64,000 bases of DNA from JACVRM01 sp963839815 (GTDB lineage: Bacteria; Actinomycetota; Thermoleophilia; Gaiellales; Gaiellaceae): the NCBI GenBank assembly GCA_963839815.1, contig CAWIWF010000008.1, positions 248,001-312,000 on the forward strand, in the 5' to 3' direction. A program made the translations under genes and the position numbers. Positions 1 through 8,373 of the stretch are shown piece by piece. The notes beneath the pieces were generated by a model. That model did not search any database and was not told the DNA's origin. It saw nothing but the letters and a program-made list of their open reading frames with translations. How positions within the stretch are numbered: the first letter of the stretch is position 1; each line of letters begins with the position of its first letter.

Positions 1-59
1 ACCTGCGTGGCGGCCGCGACCCCCACGGCAAGCAGCAACAGCAGTATTCCTCTTCTCAT
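1..59 (-). CDS. N-terminus of a secreted or membrane protein (cut by window edge)
   Basis: An ATG on the minus strand at 59 opens a frame that runs off the window start. The 19 visible codons read as a typical signal peptide: MRRG, then a run of Ile/Leu and GVAAAT. Two arginines are followed by about 13 hydrophobic residues. Nothing can be said about the mature protein or its function. It is divergent from the cyclic-nucleotide-binding gene that starts at 227. Confidence 0.5.
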   Translation of the reverse strand, partial: MRRGILLLLLAVGVAAATQ

Positions 60-226
60 CAGACCCCTTAGCTCTCGGGAACATGGGTCGCCGGCGGGCA
101 CCTGCCGCGCCGGCAACGGGGAAAACGGCGCGTCGAAGCCACGCCGAAGCCCCTCGTTGTTCTCGTTCGGACGTGAGACGAAACCTCACCTCCGAAGTTA
201 GGGGGCAGCGGACTAAGCTCCGCTCC

Positions 227-649
227 GTGGCCAGCACCGCCGATACGGTCGACACGCTCGGCCGGCTCTCGCTGTTCGCCGACCTCTCGCTTCCTGCGCT
301 CGAGCAGGTCGCGCACACGCTCGGCGAGGCCGCATTTCCCGCGGAGACGCGGGTGCTCCGGCGGGGGCTGTCGGGCCCGGCCTTCTATGTCATCCGCGAC
401 GGGGAGGCCTCGGTCTCGATCGACGGCCGCGAGCTCGCGCGGCTCGGCCGCGGCGACTTCTTCGGCGAGATCTCCGTGCTGACGGGCCAGCCGCCTGCGG
501 CGGACGTGGTCGCCACGTCGCTCCTGCGCTGCTTCACGCTGCCCGGCCCGGAGGTGCAGGAGTTCCTGCTGGCGCACCCGTCCGTGATGCTCCGCATGCT
601 GCAGGCAGAGGCGCGCCGGCTCCGCGTCGCCAACACCTGGCGCGGGTGA
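227..649 (+). CDS. Cyclic nucleotide-binding domain protein
   Basis: A 140-residue single-domain protein of the CRP/PKA regulatory-subunit fold. Residues 15-105 show the beta-roll pattern, with FYVIRDGEASV at 53-63 and the phosphate-binding cassette start DFFGE at 77-81. The Arg normally found about nine residues later (as in PRTA) is replaced here: the stretch reads QPPAAD. cAMP binding may therefore be lost or altered. There is no DNA-binding helix-turn-helix. I chose the GTG at 227 over an upstream ATG at 83 because similarity begins there and a TAAGCT box lies 7 nt upstream. Its stop overlaps the start of the next gene (GTGA), so it is probably translationally coupled to the oxidoreductase. 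Fusions of this domain with thioredoxin-reductase-like enzymes are known in actinobacteria; here the two are separate. Confidence 0.8.
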   Translation: MASTADTVDTLGRLSLFADLSLPALEQVAHTLGEAAFPAETRVLRRGLSGPAFYVIRDGEASVSIDGRELARLGRGDFFGEISVLTGQPPAADVVATSLLRCFTLPGPEVQEFLLAHPSVMLRMLQAEARRLRVANTWRG

Positions 650-2145
650 ACGAGCGCCCCTATCCGCCCGGCGACTACGGCGTCGTCGTCGTCGGCAGCG
701 GCCCGGGCGGCCTGCAGACGGGCTACAGCCTCGGGAGGCTCGGCGTCAACCACGCCGTCATCTCCGCGGACGAGGCGCCGGGAGGCATGTTCCGCCGCCT
801 GCCCATCTTCGAGCGGCTGATCAGCTGGACGAAGCCGGACGCGCCCGTCGACCGGCAGTCGCGCGAGTTCGAGCGCTACGACCACAACAGCCTGCTCGCC
901 GAGGAGCCCGAGAACCGTGGCCTGGTCGCCCAGTTCATGGACCGCACCTTCGACGTCCCCTCGCGGGCCGAGATGGAGGCCGGTCTCGAGGCCTTCGCGA
1001 CCCGCACCGGCACCGAGGTTCGCTACGGCTGTGCCTGGCGCTCGACGCGTCGCGAGGCGGACGGGACGCTCGTGCTCGAGACCGACGACGGCGAGTACCG
1101 GTGCCGCGCAGCCGTGTTCGCCCTGGGGGTGACCGAGCCCTGGAGGCCGGCCATGCCCGGGATCGAGGACGCTCCGCACTACGTGGAGACTCGGCCGCCC
1201 GCCGAGTACCGGGGTCGCCGCGTCGCCATCATCGGCAAGCGCAACTCGGGCTTCGAGGTCGCCAACGGCCTGCTCCCCTGGGCGTCGGAGGTGATCCTGC
1301 TCTCGCCACGGCCCGTGCAGACGGCCTCGTTCGCCCTGACGCCGATCCGCGCCCGCTACCTGCAGCCGTACGACGAGTACGCGCGCGGCGCAGCGGGTGC
1401 GTACGTGCTCGATGCGGCGATCGAGCGCATCGAACGGGTGGACAGCGCCTACCGCATAGTCGCGCAGGGCACCACCCGGCCGGGCGCGCTCACGGTCGAG
1501 GCAGACGATCTCATCATCGCGACCGGCTTCCGCACTCCGCTCCGCGACCTGCCCGAGCTGGGCGTGGCCACGGTAGGCGACGGGCGCGTGGCCGCGCAGA
1601 CCCCCTTCTTCGAGAGCGTCTCGGCACCGGGCGTGTACTTCGCCGGGAACGCGACTCAGGGGGCGACGGGGATGCTGAAGACGGAGCAGGCTGGCAGCTC
1701 GAGCTCGGTCGGAGGCTTTCGCTACAACGCGCGGCTGCTTGCGCAGCACATCGCCGAGCGCCACTTCGGCCGGCGGCGGGAGTGTCCGCTCGTCGACCCC
1801 GCCCACGTCGTCCCGTACCTGCTGGCGGAGCTGACGCACTCCTCCGATCTGTGGGTGCAGCGCGGCTACCTGGCCCGCGTCCTGACCTTCGGGGAGGACG
1901 GCATCCGCGACCGGGGCATCGAGCCGCTGACGCACTTCGTCGACGAGGCCGGCCCCGACGCGCTCGCAGCCGTGGTCGAGCTCCGCCAGGACGCCTCGAT
2001 CGGGCCGATGCTGTACCTCCGCCGGCGGGGCGCCGTCAGCGAGCATGGGCTGGAGCCACACCAGCTGCACGCGTTCCAGTCCGACGAGTACGCCCGCGAG
2101 CTCGAGCTCGCGTTGTCGCCGCTGCTGGCCCCGACTCCCGCCTGA
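646..2145 (+). CDS. FAD-dependent NAD(P)-binding oxidoreductase
   Basis: A 499-residue flavoprotein with two nucleotide-binding Rossmann motifs. The FAD site is GSGPGG at 17-22. A second site near residue 190 reads VAIIGKRNSGFEVANG, where the usual Gly-rich turn is GKRNSG. The C-terminal part of the FAD domain (GVYFAGNATQG) follows near 330. The architecture fits the flavin monooxygenase / pyridine nucleotide-disulfide oxidoreductase superfamily. No CxxC redox pair is visible, so it is unlikely to be a thioredoxin reductase. The substrate is unknown. Roughly 120 residues after the FAD domain have no family I recognise. It starts at a GTG overlapping the previous stop, forming a two-gene unit with the cyclic nucleotide-binding protein. 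Confidence 0.75.
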   Translation: MNERPYPPGDYGVVVVGSGPGGLQTGYSLGRLGVNHAVISADEAPGGMFRRLPIFERLISWTKPDAPVDRQSREFERYDHNSLLAEEPENRGLVAQFMDRTFDVPSRAEMEAGLEAFATRTGTEVRYGCAWRSTRREADGTLVLETDDGEYRCRAAVFALGVTEPWRPAMPGIEDAPHYVETRPPAEYRGRRVAIIGKRNSGFEVANGLLPWASEVILLSPRPVQTASFALTPIRARYLQPYDEYARGAAGAYVLDAAIERIERVDSAYRIVAQGTTRPGALTVEADDLIIATGFRTPLRDLPELGVATVGDGRVAAQTPFFESVSAPGVYFAGNATQGATGMLKTEQAGSSSSVGGFRYNARLLAQHIAERHFGRRRECPLVDPAHVVPYLLAELTHSSDLWVQRGYLARVLTFGEDGIRDRGIEPLTHFVDEAGPDALAAVVELRQDASIGPMLYLRRRGAVSEHGLEPHQLHAFQSDEYARELELALSPLLAPTPA

Positions 2146-2176
2146 GCCCCAGCCGCCGTCGCGGCTACGCTCACGC

Positions 2177-3448
2177 ATGGCCATGCCCTCGCAGGGCGCC
2201 TCGTATCGGCTCGTCGGTCGCACGATCGACTCGCAGTTCCTCGCGCTCCCCTGGGAGCTGCCGCTCGAGGAGTGGCGGGGGCGCGTCCTCGTCGAGCTAG
2301 CTCGCGGCCTCGGGCGCCACGTCGTCCGCTTCGTCGAGCTGGGCGGCGGCTACTTCGCGCTCAAGGAGCTGCCCCCGGCGATCGCGGCGCGCGAGTACCG
2401 GCTGCTCGGGCATCTACAGGGGACGGCCGTTCCGTCAGTCGAGCCGATCGGGATGGTGACCGACCGGCGCGACCCGGACGGTGAGCCGCTCGAGTCGATC
2501 CTGATCACCCGGTACCTCGAGTACTCGCTGCCCTTCCGGGTCGTGCTCGGCCGGCGCGTGCTCCCCGCTCCCGAGGCGGTGCTGCTCGAGTCGCTCGCCG
2601 GGCTGCTCGTCCGCCTCCACCTCGCCGGCTTCTACTGGGGCGACTGCTCGCTCTCGAACGCGCTCTTTCGCCGCGACGCCGGAGCACTCGCCGCCTACGT
2701 CGTCGACGTCGAGACGGGCGAGGTGCAGGAGCGGCTGTCGGCGGGGCAGCGCCGGCACGACCTCGACCTCGCCTACGAGAACCTCGGCTACGAGTTCCTC
2801 GACGTGCAGGCCGAGTCGGGCCAGCTCGCCGACCGCGACCCCGCCGAGCTCGCCGAGGCCGTCATCTCGCACTACGAGCGGCTCTGGGCCGAGCTCACCG
2901 AGGAGGAGGTGTTCCCGACCACGGACGCCTCCCGGCTCGAGGCGCGCCTCGACGAGCTGCACGAGCTCGGCTTCGAGGTGGACGAGATCGAGCTCGTCAA
3001 GAGCGGCGGCGACTACCGGCTGCGGTTGCCGACCACGCAGGTCGGGCCGGGCTACCACCGCAGGCGCCTGCAGCGCCTGACGGGGCTCGACGCCCAGGAG
3101 AACCAGGCGCGACGGCTGCTCGGCGACATCAGCGCCTTCGGGTCGGCGCTCGAGCGCGAGGGAGAGGTCCCGGTCTCCCAGGCAGCCGTGGCCGGTCGCT
3201 GGCTCAGCGACGTCTTCGAGCCGTCGGTCGCCGCCGTCCCGGCCGAACTGCGAGGCAAGCGGGACGCCGCCGAGCTCTTCCACGAGCTCCTCGACCACCG
3301 CTGGTACATGTCCGAGCGTGCGCAGCGGGAGGTTCTGATGACCGAGGCGGTCAGCTCCTACGTCGACACGGTGCTGCGGCAGGAGCCGGACGAGCGCACG
3401 GCGTTTCTCGAGCCGCCGCAGGACGGCGACAGCCCGGCGGCCGGCTAG
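2177..3448 (+). CDS. DUF4032 protein with a kinase-like fold
   Basis: A 423-residue protein of the actinobacterial DUF4032 type. The N-terminal 180 residues carry an almost complete protein-kinase/LPS-kinase signature: the beta-3 lysine in FALKELP (K63), a helix-C glutamate (E73), a catalytic loop GDCSLSN (D156, N161) and a DVET in place of DFG (D177). This suggests an active phosphotransferase of unknown substrate. The rest (about 190-423) is the DUF4032 region, rich in Glu and Arg. The ATG at 2177 is preceded by a TACGCT box 5 nt upstream, consistent with a leaderless transcript. The gene is convergent with the following cyclic nucleotide-binding gene; the two stops overlap in CTAG. Confidence 0.75.
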   Translation: MAMPSQGASYRLVGRTIDSQFLALPWELPLEEWRGRVLVELARGLGRHVVRFVELGGGYFALKELPPAIAAREYRLLGHLQGTAVPSVEPIGMVTDRRDPDGEPLESILITRYLEYSLPFRVVLGRRVLPAPEAVLLESLAGLLVRLHLAGFYWGDCSLSNALFRRDAGALAAYVVDVETGEVQERLSAGQRRHDLDLAYENLGYEFLDVQAESGQLADRDPAELAEAVISHYERLWAELTEEEVFPTTDASRLEARLDELHELGFEVDEIELVKSGGDYRLRLPTTQVGPGYHRRRLQRLTGLDAQENQARRLLGDISAFGSALEREGEVPVSQAAVAGRWLSDVFEPSVAAVPAELRGKRDAAELFHELLDHRWYMSERAQREVLMTEAVSSYVDTVLRQEPDERTAFLEPPQDGDSPAAG

Positions 3449-3864
3449 CGACGGGACGCCTGCGCTTCGACCAGCCGATGCGCGAGCACGCGCAGGAGGG
3501 CGCGCGCGACGGCGGGCTCGTCCTCGAGCAGCTGCTCGAAGCTGCCGCGCTGGATGGCGAGGCAGCGCAACGGCGTCTGCGCCCACACCCGGCCGGTGCG
3601 CCCGGTCCCGGCGAGAATCGAGAGCTCGCCTACGGACTCGCCCGGCCCCAGCTCGTGACGGCGGCCGTCGTGGGTCTCGGCGGCGGCCTGGCCCTCGCAG
3701 ATCAGGAACACCCCGGAGGCCGGCACGCCGGGCTCGATCAGGACTGTCTCCGCGGGACAGTCGTACTCAGTCACGAGCGTCGCCACCCGCTCGAGCGCGT
3801 CCTCGTCGAGCCCGTCGAAGAGCGAGCTGCCCCTGAGAAGCTCGACGCGGTCGGTCGTGGCCAT
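3445..3864 (-). CDS. Cyclic nucleotide-binding domain protein
   Basis: A second single-domain CRP-like sensor of 139 residues. The phosphate-binding cassette is present as VGELSILAGTGRTGRV, with GE at 79-80 and the expected Arg near 89, so this copy looks more competent for ligand than the one at 227-649. No helix-turn-helix or fused enzyme is present, so it probably works through protein contacts or as a membrane-adjacent scaffold. I chose the ATG at 3864 because the conserved domain starts right after it and an AGGAGA ribosome-binding site precedes it. It lies 13 bp downstream of the divergently unrelated membrane-protein gene on the same strand, so the two may be cotranscribed. Confidence 0.8.
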   Translation of the reverse strand: MATTDRVELLRGSSLFDGLDEDALERVATLVTEYDCPAETVLIEPGVPASGVFLICEGQAAAETHDGRRHELGPGESVGELSILAGTGRTGRVWAQTPLRCLAIQRGSFEQLLEDEPAVARALLRVLAHRLVEAQASRR

Positions 3865-3877
3865 CGCGTCTCCTATA

Positions 3878-4504
3878 TCACCTGGCCGCCCGCGGGCGCG
3901 AGACGAAGCCTCCGTACAGGAGCACGACGGCGACGGCGGCGAAGGCGGCCGTCGGCGCCGCACCGAGGCCCGCGAGCGCGCTCCCGAGCGCGGCGACCGC
4001 GACCCCGGCGACGATGAGCGCGTTGCCGAGCGGACGGCGGCGGATCGTCACGAGCGCGACGGCCAGCACCGCCAGGGTCCCGATCGTGTTGCCGGCGATC
4101 GCGAGCACCCGGGCCGGGAAGAGGTCGAGATGCTCCTGCGCCTCCGGGATCGACGTGCCGCCGACGGGCTCGCCGAGCGGCTCGGCGAGCGCGACCCCCG
4201 CGGCGAGGCCGGCGTAGAGCAGCACCGCCGGCAGCACCCAGCGATGGCCGCGGAGCAGGAGCGAGCCGGCGCCGAGCAGCGCGGCGGTGAGCAGCCCGCC
4301 GCAGAGGTAGTAGACGCGGAACGACGGCTCGTCCCAGCCCGACGCGCTGCCCCAGGCCAGGGCTGCCGACGCCGCGGCGTAGGCGGCCAGGGATGCCGCC
4401 CAGGCAAGGAGCTCAGGCCGCCGGCTCGCCCGCCAGCGGCCTGCGAGCGCGCCGGCCAGCCGCAGCGCCAGCAGGGCCGCCGCGAATGCCAGGACCGCCT
4501 CCAC
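3878..4504 (-). CDS. Polytopic membrane protein, unknown function
   Basis: A 208-residue very hydrophobic protein with about seven predicted transmembrane helices separated by short Arg- or Gly-rich loops. A single larger soluble loop (EPLGEPVGGTSIPEAQEH) lies near the middle. I do not recognise a family. It is the first gene of a likely two-gene unit with the cyclic nucleotide-binding protein at 3445-3864. The GTG start at 4504 has a TAGGCT box exactly 6 nt upstream (4511-4516, minus strand), matching the leaderless pattern. The aminotransferase gene diverges from the same 33-bp region. Confidence 0.6.
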   Translation of the reverse strand: MEAVLAFAAALLALRLAGALAGRWRASRRPELLAWAASLAAYAAASAALAWGSASGWDEPSFRVYYLCGGLLTAALLGAGSLLLRGHRWVLPAVLLYAGLAAGVALAEPLGEPVGGTSIPEAQEHLDLFPARVLAIAGNTIGTLAVLAVALVTIRRRPLGNALIVAGVAVAALGSALAGLGAAPTAAFAAVAVVLLYGGFVSRPRAAR

Positions 4505-4537
4505 GGGGACAGCCTACGGCGGCGGTAGTCTCCGTTC

Positions 4538-5743
4538 GTGGCGGACAAGCGCTATCTGCTGACACCCGGGCCGACCCCCATTCCGCCCGCCGTCACGGCC
4601 GCGATGGGCGAGCCGATCATCGGCCACCGCGGCGAGGACTTCCGGCGCCTGCTCGGCGACGTCCTCGGCCGCCTGGGGGCTGTCTATCGCACGCGCAGCG
4701 AGCCCCTGCTCATGACCGCGTCGGGAACCGCCGCCATGGAGAGCGCCGTCGCCAATCTCTGCTCGCCCGGCGACCGCGTGGTGGCCGTCAGTGCCGGCAA
4801 CTTCGGCGAGCGCTGGCTCGCGCTCGGCAGTGCGTACGGCCTCGACGTGGTGCCGCTCCGCTACGCGTGGGGCGAGACGCCGTCGCCCGACGACCTGCGA
4901 AGCACACTGGCCGACGCAGGCGGTGCCCGTGCCGTGTTCATGACGCACTCCGAGACTTCGACGGGCGTCGTCGCAGACGTCAGAGCGCTGGCAGCGGTCG
5001 CCCGGGAGGCGGGCGCGCTGTCGGCGGTCGACGCGATCTCCAGCCTGGGCGCCGTACGCCTCGAGACCGACGACTGGGGAATCGACGTCGTCGTCACCGG
5101 GTCGCAGAAGGCGCTGATGACCCCGCCCGGCCTCGCCGTCGTCTCGGTCTCCGAGTCGGCGTGGGCTGCCGCCGGGGAGTCGACGTCGCCGCGCTTCTAT
5201 CTCGACTGGTCGCGGGCCCGTACGGCGCAGGAGCGGCCGCAGACGCCGTTCACGCCGGCGATCACGCTCGTCGTCGGGCTGAACGTGGCGCTGGGTCTGA
5301 TCCTCGAGGAAGGGCTCGAGCAGGTGTTCGACCGCCACCGCAGGCTGGGCCGGGCCTGCCGCGAGGCCGTCAAGGCGATGGGTCTCGAGCTGTTCTCGCC
5401 CGACGAAGACCGTTCGGCCGTCGTGACCGCCATCCGCATGCCCCCCGGGATCGACGGTCAGGAGGTCGTCGGCGACGTACGCCGGCGGTTCGGGATCACG
5501 ATCGCGGGCGGCCAGGGCGAGCTGCGCGGCGCGGTCGTGCGCATCGGCCACATCGGCTACGTGGACGTGTTCGACGTCACGGCGGCGCTCGGGGCTCTCG
5601 AGCTCGTGCTCGCCGAGGCCGGCGCGCCGGTTGAGCGTGGCGTCGCGGCCGCCCGTGCACTCGAGGTCTTCGAGAACGGGGGCTCCGAGGCGCTGGCCGG
5701 GGCCGCCGACGAGCCCGGCCCGCCGCCCAGCAGCGGCAGTTGA
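4538..5743 (+). CDS. Class V aminotransferase (alanine/serine-glyoxylate or phosphoserine type)
   Basis: A 401-residue PLP-dependent enzyme of aminotransferase class V. The N-terminus LLTPGPTPIPP is the family hallmark. The PLP lysine is K191 in TGSQKALMTPPG, and the cofactor Asp is in the preceding DAISS segment. The best matches by motif are alanine-glyoxylate / serine-pyruvate aminotransferases. Because it overlaps serA by 4 bases, it probably supplies the phosphoserine aminotransferase step of serine synthesis, or a photorespiration-like serine-glyoxylate step. This is inferred from context, not seen in the sequence. The GTG start has a TAGTCT box 6 nt upstream. Confidence 0.85.
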   Translation: MADKRYLLTPGPTPIPPAVTAAMGEPIIGHRGEDFRRLLGDVLGRLGAVYRTRSEPLLMTASGTAAMESAVANLCSPGDRVVAVSAGNFGERWLALGSAYGLDVVPLRYAWGETPSPDDLRSTLADAGGARAVFMTHSETSTGVVADVRALAAVAREAGALSAVDAISSLGAVRLETDDWGIDVVVTGSQKALMTPPGLAVVSVSESAWAAAGESTSPRFYLDWSRARTAQERPQTPFTPAITLVVGLNVALGLILEEGLEQVFDRHRRLGRACREAVKAMGLELFSPDEDRSAVVTAIRMPPGIDGQEVVGDVRRRFGITIAGGQGELRGAVVRIGHIGYVDVFDVTAALGALELVLAEAGAPVERGVAAARALEVFENGGSEALAGAADEPGPPPSSGS

Positions 5744-7323
5744 GCACCGGCGGCCTGCGCGTGCTCGTACGCGAGCCGATCGCGCCGCCGGGTATCGAGT
5801 TGCTGCGCAGCCGGTTCGAGGTCGACGAGGACGGCGACTCCGACCTGGCCGAGCGCATCGGCGACTACGACGCGATCGTGATCCGCTCCGCGACGAAGCT
5901 CGATGCCGCGCTGCTCGAGCGCGCCGGACGGCTCAAGGTGATCGGCCGAGCCGGAGTCGGCGTGGACAACGTCGACGTGGAGGCTGCGACTCGCCGGGGC
6001 ATCGTCGTCGTCAACGCACCGGAGTCGACCGTCATCTCGGCGGCCGAGCACACGGTCGGGCTGCTCGTCGCGCTCGCGCGCAACATCCCGCAGGCCCATG
6101 CGGCGCTCAAGCAAGGCCGCTGGGAGCGCTCGCAGCACGGCGGCACCGAGCTGGCGGAGAAGACGCTCGGCGTGCTCGGCTTCGGGCGCATCGGCCGCCA
6201 GGTCGCGCGCCGCGCCCTCGGGCTGGGCATGCGGGTCGTCGCGTACGACCCGTACGTCGCCCCGGACCGCTTCCGCGAGCTCGGCGTCGACCAGGTCGAG
6301 ACGCCCGAGGACGTCTACGCAGCCGCCGACTTCCTCACCCTGCACCTGCCCCTGACAGACGACACGCGCGGCTCCGTGAGCCACGACGCCTTCGCACGCA
6401 TGCGCGACGGCGTCCGCCTGGTCAACGCGGCGCGGGGCGAGCTGCTGGACGAGGATGCGCTGGAGGCGGCGCTCCGCACCGGCAAGGTTGCCGGGGCGGC
6501 CCTCGACGTCTTCTCGGTGGAGCCGTACAGCGGCCCGCTGCTCGAGCACGACAACGTCGTCGTCACGCCGCACCTGGCAGCCTCGACCGCCGAGGCGCAG
6601 GACCGGGCGGGGATCGTGGTCGCCGAGCAGGTGGCGGCGGCGCTCGAGGGAGCCGTCGTCTCGAACGCGGTCAACATTCCCTCGATCGCGCCGGAGGACC
6701 TCGAGGTGCTGCAGCCGTTCGTCCCGCTCGCGGCCGACCTCGCCCGGCTCGGTCTCGAGCTCGCGCCCGGCCGCGTCAGCCGGCTCGAGCTCACCTACTA
6801 CGGCGGCCTGGCCGAGCGCGACACCCGGCTGCTGACCGTGGCCGCGCTGAACGGCGCCTTCCAGGGCCGCGTCGAGCGTGACGTCAACTGGGTGAACGCC
6901 CCGCTCGTCGCCGCCGAGCTCGGCATCGAGGTGAGCGAGGAGCGGCGGCGGACGTCGCGCGACTTCACCAACCTGATCCGCGTCACCGTGCACGGCGAGG
7001 GCGGCGAGGTGCGGGTGGCCGGCACCACGATCGGGCACGAGCACCGGCGGTGGCTCGTCAGCGCGCTCGGGTTCGAGCTCGAGATGGAGCTCGCCCACCT
7101 GATGGTCTTCTTCCGCTACGACGACGTGCCGGGCGTCATCGGCCGCGTCGGCACGCTCTTCGGCGACGCCGCCGTCAACATCGCCAACATGGCGGTGTCG
7201 CGCACGCGGCGCGGCGACAAGGCGCTAATGGCCCTCTCGATCGACAGCCCGGCCCCACCCGACTTGCAGGCACGCCTGCGAGCCGAAGGATTCGACGATG
7301 CCCAGTTCATCGCGCTTCCCTGA
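5740..7323 (+). CDS. serA: D-3-phosphoglycerate dehydrogenase
   Basis: Catalyses the first step of serine synthesis, oxidising 3-phosphoglycerate to 3-phosphohydroxypyruvate with NAD. At 527 residues it is the long actinobacterial type with an intervening domain and a C-terminal ACT domain. Visible motifs are the Rossmann turn LGFGRIGRQVA near 145, the catalytic Arg in NAARGELLDE, and the His in VTPHLAAST near 275. The ACT domain, reading VPGVIGRVGTLFGDAAVN, occupies the last 75 residues and is expected to bind serine as feedback inhibitor. It starts with a TTG overlapping the stop of the aminotransferase (TTGA), so the two are translationally coupled. Confidence 0.95.
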   Translation: MSTGGLRVLVREPIAPPGIELLRSRFEVDEDGDSDLAERIGDYDAIVIRSATKLDAALLERAGRLKVIGRAGVGVDNVDVEAATRRGIVVVNAPESTVISAAEHTVGLLVALARNIPQAHAALKQGRWERSQHGGTELAEKTLGVLGFGRIGRQVARRALGLGMRVVAYDPYVAPDRFRELGVDQVETPEDVYAAADFLTLHLPLTDDTRGSVSHDAFARMRDGVRLVNAARGELLDEDALEAALRTGKVAGAALDVFSVEPYSGPLLEHDNVVVTPHLAASTAEAQDRAGIVVAEQVAAALEGAVVSNAVNIPSIAPEDLEVLQPFVPLAADLARLGLELAPGRVSRLELTYYGGLAERDTRLLTVAALNGAFQGRVERDVNWVNAPLVAAELGIEVSEERRRTSRDFTNLIRVTVHGEGGEVRVAGTTIGHEHRRWLVSALGFELEMELAHLMVFFRYDDVPGVIGRVGTLFGDAAVNIANMAVSRTRRGDKALMALSIDSPAPPDLQARLRAEGFDDAQFIALP

Positions 7324-7801
7324 CAAGCACGCCCGCGAGGAGCGGCGGCGGCACGGCGCCGCCTGGGTGGCGACGCAGACGCTGCTGATGCTGGTCGTGG
7401 CGGTCTCGTGGCTGCTGCCGCCTGGCTGGCCGGACAGCGTCGCGGTGCCGCTCGCAGCGGCCGGAGGCGTCCTGGCGCTCGGGGGCGCGGTGCTGATGAT
7501 CTGGGCGCACCGCTCGCTGGGCCGGTCGTTCTCGCCGCTGCCGGAGCCGCCACCCGACGCGACGCTCGTCGAGCGCGGCCCCTACCGGCGCGTGCGCCAT
7601 CCGATGTACACCGGCGGACTGCTCCTCTTCGGCGGGCTGACCCTCGCCTTCTCGGCCGCTGCACTCGTCCCGCTCGCCGCCCTCGCCGCCCTCTGGTGGC
7701 TCAAGTCCGGGGAGGAGGAGCGGCGGCTCGAGACCCGCTTCCCCGAGTACGCGGACTACCGGCTCCGCACCCCCCACCGTCTGATCCCGTTCGTGGCCTG
7801 A
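7298..7801 (+). CDS. Isoprenylcysteine carboxyl methyltransferase (ICMT/PEMT) family membrane protein
   Basis: A 167-residue membrane protein with about four helices and the family signature GPYRRVRHPMYTGG at roughly 88-101, followed by EERRLETRFPEYADYR near the C-terminus. These bind S-adenosylmethionine in ICMT/PEMT methyltransferases. Bacterial members have mostly unknown lipid or isoprenoid substrates. The ATG at 7298 lies 26 bases inside the end of serA. A later GTG near 7366 is possible but would remove the N-terminal charged tail. Confidence 0.75.
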   Translation: MPSSSRFPDKHAREERRRHGAAWVATQTLLMLVVAVSWLLPPGWPDSVAVPLAAAGGVLALGGAVLMIWAHRSLGRSFSPLPEPPPDATLVERGPYRRVRHPMYTGGLLLFGGLTLAFSAAALVPLAALAALWWLKSGEEERRLETRFPEYADYRLRTPHRLIPFVA

Positions 7802-7830
7802 GCGGTCGGCGCGTCCGCTAGCGTCCGCCC

Positions 7831-8319
7831 GTGGCCGGCTGGCCGGAGCCTGTCGAACGCGTCGCCGCCTTCTTGCGCGCCACCGGGACGGAGGCGCGGA
7901 TCGAGGAGTTCGACGGCGCCACGATGACCGCGGCCGATGCCGCCCGGGCGGCCGGCGCCGAGCTCGACCAGATCGTCAAGTCGCTCGTCTTCGTCTGCGA
8001 CGGCCGCTACGTCCTGGCGCTCGTCCCCGGCGACCGGCGCGCGGACCCGGCCCGAGTGGCAGCAGCCGCCGGGGTCGACCGGGCACGCATCGCGAGCGCG
8101 CAGCAGGTCGAGGAGGCGACCGGGTTCGAGCCGGGCTCGGTGGCCCCGTTCCCGCTCGAGCGCGTGGAGCTCGTGCTTGTCGAGCGGCGCCTGCTCGCGC
8201 ACACCCACGTCTGGGTCGGCGCGGGCTCGCCGAGCCATCTCGCGGAGGTCGCGCCGGCGGACGTCGTGCGGCTCACGCGGGGGCGCGCAGCCGACCTGGT
8301 GGCCCCCGTGGCGGGGTAG
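7831..8319 (+). CDS. YbaK/EbsC-family aminoacyl-tRNA deacylase
   Basis: A 162-residue single-domain protein of the YbaK/ProX fold, which hydrolyses mischarged aminoacyl-tRNAs in trans. The conserved lysine segment DQIVKSLVF and the late VWVGAGSPSHLAEV, equivalent to the VSAGxRGxxL loop, are both visible. Which tRNA it edits cannot be told; Cys-tRNA(Pro) and Ala-tRNA(Pro) are the usual targets. The GTG start has a TAGCGT box 6 nt upstream, so it probably has its own leaderless promoter. Confidence 0.8.
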   Translation: MAGWPEPVERVAAFLRATGTEARIEEFDGATMTAADAARAAGAELDQIVKSLVFVCDGRYVLALVPGDRRADPARVAAAAGVDRARIASAQQVEEATGFEPGSVAPFPLERVELVLVERRLLAHTHVWVGAGSPSHLAEVAPADVVRLTRGRAADLVAPVAG

Positions 8320-8373
8320 GACGGCCCGACCTGCCCGGTACACTCCGGGCGCCAACCCACGAGGAGGACCTCC

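Noticed and set aside
385..2223. Long minus-strand ORF (612 codons) over the CNB and FAD oxidoreductase genes
   Set aside because: It is the antisense shadow of two genes with clear families; Arg/Asp/His-rich low-complexity composition and no motif.
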